DNA of 9,065 bases from an uncultured Oscillospiraceae bacterium. Lineage in GTDB: Bacteria; Bacillota; Clostridia; Oscillospirales; Oscillospiraceae. Below the pieces are notes generated by a model, which worked only from the letters and a program-made list of their open reading frames with translations, made no database searches and was not told where the DNA came from. The position numbers and the translations under genes are program-made. The stretch covers positions 1 through 9,065 of the forward strand of contig CAADUV010000003.1 in assembly GCA_900752305.1 (NCBI GenBank), read 5' to 3'. Positions 5,544 through 9,065 of the stretch are shown here, one piece after another (within the stretch, counting starts at the first letter, position 1; each line of letters opens with the position of its first letter).

Positions 5544-6719
5544 TTACAGGGTCTGGATGGCTCCTTCCAGCTGGGTCAGGGCTTTTTCGAGCGTGCTCCT
5601 GGGGCAGGCCAGGACGATGCGCTGGTACTGTGCCCAGGCTTTGCCGAAGATGTGGCCGGCGTCCAGCCAGAGCTTGGCCTTGTGGAGGATGAGGTCGTTG
5701 AGGGCGTAGGAGTCCAGCCCCAGGCCGGAGCAGTCCACCCAGGCGAAATAGGTGCCCTCCGGCTCGATGAGCCGCAGCTGGGGCAGGCGGGTGCGCAGAA
5801 ACTCCCGCAAATAGTCCAGGTTGCCCCGCAGATAGGCTTTGCACTGCTCCAGCCACTCGGCGCCGGATTCATAAGCGGCCTGGCAGGCGATGACCGCCAT
5901 GGTGTTCAGCTCGAAGTAGCCGATGCGATCCAGTTCCGCCTGGAAGTTCTCCCGTACGGCGGCGTCTGGGATCCAGATGTTGGACGCCTGCAGCCCGGCC
6001 AGGTTGAAGGTCTTGCTGGGGGCGGTGCAGACCATGGCCTGATGGGACAGGTGGGGGTTGGCCTTCAAAAAGACGGTGTGGGGATGCTTGGGGAAGGCAA
6101 AATCGCAGTGGATTTCGTCCGAGACCACGAAGACGCCGTATTTTTGGCACAGGTCGCCCACTTGGCGCAGCTCGTCCTCTGTCCACACCCGACAGACCGG
6201 GTTGTGAGGGCTGCACAGGAGCAGCATCTTCACGGATTCGCGCTGAATTTTGGCTTCCAGGTCGTCAAAGTCCATCTCAAACTTGCCGTCCCGCTCCACC
6301 AGCGGATGTTCCACCAGCTTCCGGCCGTTATTGCGCACCACGTTGTAGAACGGATAGTATACTGGCGGCTGCACCAAAATGCTATCACTAGGCTGGGTCA
6401 GGGCACGGATGGCGATGGCCAGGGCAAAGACCACGCCGGGGGTCTTTACCAGCCACTCCGGCTCCGTTGCCCAGCCGAAGCGTCTGGAAAACCAGTGGGA
6501 CAGGGCGGCGTAGTAGTCCGGTTTGGTGTCGGTGTAGCCGAAGATGCCGTGGTCAACGCGCTGCCGCAGGGCGTCCAGCACCGGCTGGGGGGCGGGGAAA
6601 TCCATGTCCGCCACCCACAGGGGCAGCACGTCCGCCGGGCGGCCTTGCGCTACGGCGAAGTCAAATTTCAAACTGTTGGTGTTCCGGCGGTCGATGGGCT
6701 GGTCGAAATCGTAACGCAT
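5544..6719 (-). CDS. MalY/PatB family cystathionine beta-lyase (PLP C-S lyase)
   Basis: 391 residues, the usual length. It is a fold-type I PLP enzyme that cleaves the C-S bond of cystathionine or cysteine to homocysteine or sulfide, pyruvate and ammonia. Visible: LPLWVADMDFPAP (32-44), typical of the MalY group; SPHNPVCRVW with Asn173; SDEIHCDF with Asp201 for the pyridine nitrogen; SKTFNLAGLQ with Lys236 as the PLP lysine; and IVLACPRSTLEKAL near the C-terminus preceded by the substrate-carboxylate arginine (about Arg367). AAAGGAGG lies 7 nt before the ATG and overlaps the stop region of the upstream WYL gene; only 14 nt separate the two genes, so they are co-transcribed and probably translationally coupled. 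In some bacteria MalY also acts as a regulator, which cannot be judged here. An aminotransferase (PatB/PatC) role is the alternative. Confidence 0.9.
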   Translation of the reverse strand: MRYDFDQPIDRRNTNSLKFDFAVAQGRPADVLPLWVADMDFPAPQPVLDALRQRVDHGIFGYTDTKPDYYAALSHWFSRRFGWATEPEWLVKTPGVVFALAIAIRALTQPSDSILVQPPVYYPFYNVVRNNGRKLVEHPLVERDGKFEMDFDDLEAKIQRESVKMLLLCSPHNPVCRVWTEDELRQVGDLCQKYGVFVVSDEIHCDFAFPKHPHTVFLKANPHLSHQAMVCTAPSKTFNLAGLQASNIWIPDAAVRENFQAELDRIGYFELNTMAVIACQAAYESGAEWLEQCKAYLRGNLDYLREFLRTRLPQLRLIEPEGTYFAWVDCSGLGLDSYALNDLILHKAKLWLDAGHIFGKAWAQYQRIVLACPRSTLEKALTQLEGAIQTL

Positions 6720-6733
6720 GGCAATGCCTCCTT

Positions 6734-7711
6734 TTACCGATATTGCGCCCGGATGCCGTCCAGGTGCGCCAAAAACTGCTCCTGCACCGAGGCAGGCTCC
6801 AAAATCTCGATGTCCGAACCGAAAGCGCAGACCCAGCCAAAGAACTGGGGGCTGATGATGACGTTGACCAGGAGGGTGAAGTGGTCGTCGCCGTCGGGGA
6901 CGATGGAAATTTCTTTGCCGAACCGATCCAGCATGGCCCCCACCAGGTGGTTGGCCACCCGCAGCTTTACCGGGCGTTCCTGGCCGGAGAACATCCCAAA
7001 GACCTTTTTGGCATACACCCCCATATCCAAGGCGGCAAAGGCTTCCGCCCCTGCTTGGGGCTGGTCGGTCATGGTGATGTCGGTCATCTTGTCCACCCGA
7101 TAGTGCTTGATCTGCTCCGCTGCGGCGTCGTAGGCCACCATGTAGTAGTTCTCGTCGTCCCAGGTCAGGGCGTAGGGGCTGACCTGATACCAGGCGCCCT
7201 GCTTCCGGAACACCGGTTCCTTTTTCAGGTTGTACTCGAAGTAGTGGAATTGGATCTGCCGCTGCTGGGCGATGCCGTTGTGGATGGCGTCCACATTATA
7301 ATAGATGGACTCGTTCATGCTCTTGATCCGGTTCATCACAAAGACCTGCCGGTTGAGCTGCTTGGCCTCGTGGACGCTGGCCAGGGACTCCAGCTTGTGG
7401 ATGAGGGTGCCGGTCTTTTTGTGGGTGATGAACTTGGAGGACTGGACACTGTCCACCAGCAGCTTCAGCTCTGGCAATTCAAACGCCCGACTGCCCACGT
7501 AGTATCCCTTGGGGGTGCGCACAATATCCATGCCGTAGTCCTGCAGCAAACTCAGGTCGGAGTACAAGCTCTTGCGCTCGGCGGAGATGTCATGGCTGGC
7601 CAGGTGGGCGATCATGTCCTTGATGGTCACCAGGTGTTCCTCGTCGCTGTTGCGCAGGAGGAAGTCACGCAGGTAGAACAGTTTTAGCTTCTGTCGGGGG
7701 TATTTTGCCAT
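6734..7711 (-). CDS. WYL-domain, HTH transcriptional regulator
   Basis: 325 residues. The N-terminus has an HTH-type DNA-binding region (about 8-70, with VTIKDMIAHL and ERKSLYSDLSLLQDYGMDI), the pattern of DeoR/HTH_11 winged helices. A linker helix region follows, then a WYL ligand-sensing domain (about 135-215; WYQVSPYALTWDDENYYMVAYD, 174-195, and HYRVDKMTDI, 203-212) and the C-terminal WCX extension (to 325). WYL regulators respond to nucleotides or other small ligands; the ligand here is unknown. The frame is open to 7735, but GGAGG at 7721-7725 sits 9 nt before the ATG at 7711, and that start gives MAKYPRQKLK, normal for the family. It is the first gene of a two-gene unit with malY and may control it or itself. 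Confidence 0.92.
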   Translation of the reverse strand: MAKYPRQKLKLFYLRDFLLRNSDEEHLVTIKDMIAHLASHDISAERKSLYSDLSLLQDYGMDIVRTPKGYYVGSRAFELPELKLLVDSVQSSKFITHKKTGTLIHKLESLASVHEAKQLNRQVFVMNRIKSMNESIYYNVDAIHNGIAQQRQIQFHYFEYNLKKEPVFRKQGAWYQVSPYALTWDDENYYMVAYDAAAEQIKHYRVDKMTDITMTDQPQAGAEAFAALDMGVYAKKVFGMFSGQERPVKLRVANHLVGAMLDRFGKEISIVPDGDDHFTLLVNVIISPQFFGWVCAFGSDIEILEPASVQEQFLAHLDGIRAQYR

Positions 7712-7749
7712 CACATATCGCCTCCGGAGTACCATAAAAAGATAGGTTT

Positions 7750-7778
7750 ATTGTACCCTGTCCACCCCATCCTGTCAA
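7750..7778 (-). promoter_or_regulatory. Strong promoter of the WYL regulator-malY operon
   Basis: Minus strand TTGACA (7778-7773), perfect consensus, 17-bp spacer, and TACAAT (7755-7750, five of six). It is the best promoter in the window. It begins 10 bp after the T run of the preceding gene's terminator, so the operon is insulated from the lipoprotein gene. Confidence 0.85.
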
Positions 7779-7787
7779 ATCCCAGAG

Positions 7788-7824
7788 AAAAACCCCCGCC
7801 GTGGAGGATTCCAAGCGGCAGGGG
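7788..7824 (-). terminator. Terminator of the GerMN lipoprotein gene
   Basis: On the minus strand CCCCTGCCG (7824-7816) pairs with CGGCGGGGG (7801-7793), nine pairs with one T-G wobble. An inner TGGA/TCCA helix closes the loop, and TTTTT follows (7792-7788). It lies about 17 nt after the stop at 7842-7844. Confidence 0.85.
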
Positions 7825-7841
7825 CAAGAGAGAGGGCAGAT

Positions 7842-8855
7842 TCAGTTGTCCGGCGTGGTCAGGCAGAAGCTGTTGGCCATGGCGTCCAGTTTGGGCTGGA
7901 GGGCCTTCTGCTGGCTGGCGGGGAGGGAGGAGGGAATGCACCAGGTGTGCTTCCCGGCCTCCAGGAAATAGAGCACGGGGACGGTGTAATCCACGTCCTT
8001 TTCATGCGGCGTGTCCGGCAGGGTCAGGCGGGTGGCCTGATAGCCAGAACGGGTCAGGGTCACGGTGGATTCCGCGTACTCCGACTGCTCCTTGGACTCC
8101 TCCACCAGCTGAGGGGCGGGGGTGCTGCTGAGCATCACCGTGAAGGTGACGTCCGTGTGGTCGATGCCCCGGAAAGCCAGGGGCGCGATGCTGCTGGTGG
8201 GGTCGGGCTTCAGGAGGTTGGCGTCATAACCGATGGCACAGCCCATGGCACTGGCCCAGGTCAGGGTCAGCGGCTCCTGCTTGCCGTCCATGGTCACCTC
8301 CGTCTGGAAGGTGGGGGTCAGCGCCAGGTTCATGTAGGTGAACGGCTCGGAAGTCTGTACCGTCTTGGCCTTTAACGGCTTGCCGTCTGCGGTCAGGGTG
8401 ATCTCGGTGGCGCGATAGGCGTCCAGGAAGGTGTTGACCAGGCTGGCCAGGATGGTGTGCTCGGTGGCGGCGTTGGCGCTGAGCTGGTCTTGGAAGGCTT
8501 TGGACAGATCCAAGGTCAGGACGGTGTCCCGATAGGGGTCGTCCCGGTCGGTGGCCAGCCAATTTTGCATCTTCACGCCCTTATCCAGCATCCCGTCGGC
8601 CTGGAGTACCTGCAAAAGAGTCTGCGGGCTCAGCTCATTGAGCTCCACCGTGCGGGTCTGAAGAAAATCGCACTGGGCGTCCGCGTAGTACAGTTGGATC
8701 TGGGTCTTGCGGGCGGTGGTGGCGGTGGTGGACGCCGCAGCCGGTGCAGATGAGACAGAGGGGGGCTGATTCCCCCTGCCGCAGCCCACCAGGGAGACAG
8801 CCAGGGCGGCGGCCAGAGCGCCGGTGGTGAGACGAGTCAAGGTCGTGTGTTTCAT
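7842..8855 (-). CDS. Lipoprotein with a GerMN-type (spore germination) domain
   Basis: 337 residues. A signal peptide with a basic start and hydrophobic core (MKHTTLTRLTTGALAAALAVSLVGC) ends in a lipobox L-V-G-C with Cys25 as the lipidated residue, so the mature protein is membrane-anchored outside the cell. After a Ser/Ala/Thr linker (31-50), residues about 52-163 match the GerMN pattern: an IQLYYAD strand, a segment that sets up LTLDLSKAF, a TEHTILASLVNTFLDAY helix and ATEITLTADGKPL. GerMN is found in GerM of spore formers and in other sporulation or cell-envelope proteins; ligand binding is assumed. Residues about 170-337 are beta-rich and I do not recognise them; bona fide GerM has two GerMN repeats, and this half may be a diverged one. 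GGAGG lies 9 nt before the ATG. It is a single-gene unit with its own terminator. Confidence 0.8.
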   Translation of the reverse strand: MKHTTLTRLTTGALAAALAVSLVGCGRGNQPPSVSSAPAAASTTATTARKTQIQLYYADAQCDFLQTRTVELNELSPQTLLQVLQADGMLDKGVKMQNWLATDRDDPYRDTVLTLDLSKAFQDQLSANAATEHTILASLVNTFLDAYRATEITLTADGKPLKAKTVQTSEPFTYMNLALTPTFQTEVTMDGKQEPLTLTWASAMGCAIGYDANLLKPDPTSSIAPLAFRGIDHTDVTFTVMLSSTPAPQLVEESKEQSEYAESTVTLTRSGYQATRLTLPDTPHEKDVDYTVPVLYFLEAGKHTWCIPSSLPASQQKALQPKLDAMANSFCLTTPDN

Positions 8856-8890
8856 TGGTTCCTTCCTCCCTTTTCCTTCGATTCCACTCT

Positions 8891-8919
8891 AGTATAGCGG
8901 GACAAACTGGGCGGAACAA
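8891..8919 (-). promoter_or_regulatory. Candidate promoter of the GerMN lipoprotein gene
   Basis: Minus strand TTGTTC (8919-8914), 17-bp spacer, TATACT (8896-8891). The -35 is weak (TTG only, plus the final base not matching). A sporulation sigma factor might be used instead; no clear site was seen. Confidence 0.5.
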
Positions 8920-8931
8920 CAACAAAGGCGT

Positions 8932-8966
8932 AAAAAACGGTTAAAAATGGTTGCAGATTGTAACCG
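8932..8966 (-). terminator. Weak terminator-like hairpin upstream of the lipoprotein promoter
   Basis: Minus strand CGGTTA (8966-8961) and TAACCG (8943-8938) are exact inverted repeats, followed directly by TTTTTT (8937-8932). Six pairs with a 17-nt loop is weak, but it lies just before the lipoprotein promoter, where a terminator for a gene beyond the right edge would be expected. Confidence 0.3.
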
Positions 8967-8973
8967 AAACCGG

Positions 8974-9065
8974 GTTTCGATAAAATGCAAGCATTTTATC
9001 GAGTTTGCAGCCGGGTGCATGCACTCACTGCGTTCGCACACTTACCCGTCTGAGAAGAGAAAAAA
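8974..9065 (+). repeat. 92-bp intergenic repeat, copy 2 (runs to the window edge)
   Basis: Same orientation as copy 1 (1732-1823), 88 of 92 positions identical by eye. The differences are two C/T-type changes in the ACTCxCTGCGxTCGC part and two in the ACCCGxCx part, which weaken the outer GCCGGGT arm but leave the 11-bp palindrome (8978-9001) perfect. Its left edge also sits in a 7-bp inverted repeat CGAAACC G GGTTTCG (8965-8979). The element probably continues past the right edge, since copy 1 is followed by the terminator hairpin. Confidence 0.9.

Noticed and set aside
3913..5856. A 647-codon open frame on the minus strand opposite the MATE gene and part of malY
   Set aside because: Composition is low-complexity (Gly/Asp/Glu/His/Gln), it has no recognisable motif, and it spans two real genes and a strong terminator. 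It is a shadow of GC-rich codon use.
5007..7103. A 698-codon open frame on the plus strand across MATE, malY and the WYL gene
   Set aside because: It crosses three well-supported genes and a perfect terminator, and its protein is repetitive Gly/His/Gln/Asp text without domains.
6467..7687. A 406-codon plus-strand open frame opposite the WYL regulator
   Set aside because: The minus strand encodes a clear WYL regulator with ribosome site and promoter; this frame shows only low-complexity antisense residues.

Overview
The window looks like chromosome from a GC-rich, anaerobic, low-GC-relative Clostridia bacterium, most likely a gut Oscillospiraceae-type organism. The evidence is strong AGGAGG-type ribosome sites, sigma-A-like promoters with 17-bp spacers, a GerMN-type (spore germination) lipoprotein, and protein families typical of that group. 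This is an inference from style and content, not a database match. There is no phage, CRISPR, tRNA or rRNA, and no intact mobile element. Nearly all coding space is explained by nine genes.

Layout, left to right. (1) The 5' part of a LarE-type PP-loop sulfur transferase on the minus strand (from 174 off the left edge), with an in-frame TGA exactly at the X of its SGGxDS ATP-binding loop. (2) A 478-residue FAD oxidoreductase with a C-terminal Rieske [2Fe-2S] domain (224-1660, minus). (3) An intergenic patch with a 92-bp repeat and three inverted repeats (about 1732-1885). (4) A three-cysteine Rrf2/IscR-like regulator (1911-2330, minus), divergent from (5) cysK, cysteine synthase (2474-3406, plus). 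(6) A small LOG-like Rossmann protein (3452-3943, minus), divergent from (7) a MATE transporter (4081-5496, plus). (8) A WYL-domain regulator (6734-7711) and a MalY/PatB-type cystathionine beta-lyase (5544-6719), a two-gene minus-strand operon. (9) A GerMN-domain lipoprotein (7842-8855, minus), followed by a second copy of the 92-bp repeat that runs to the right edge. Convergent gene pairs are separated by long perfect hairpins that read as bidirectional terminators.

Functional theme: sulfur recurs. Cysteine synthesis (cysK) sits beside an Rrf2 regulator with IscR-like cysteines, a cysteine/cystathionine lyase lies 2 kb away, and there is a LarE sulfur transferase. This suggests a sulfur/redox neighbourhood, but only the Rrf2-cysK and WYL-malY pairs have real linkage evidence.

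The most notable observation is the LarE reading frame. Conserved LarE sequence continues on both sides of a TGA that replaces one residue of the PP-loop, so it is either a selenocysteine codon (a Sec-containing LarE) or a fresh nonsense mutation. Second is the hairpin-rich 92-bp intergenic repeat present twice in the same orientation.
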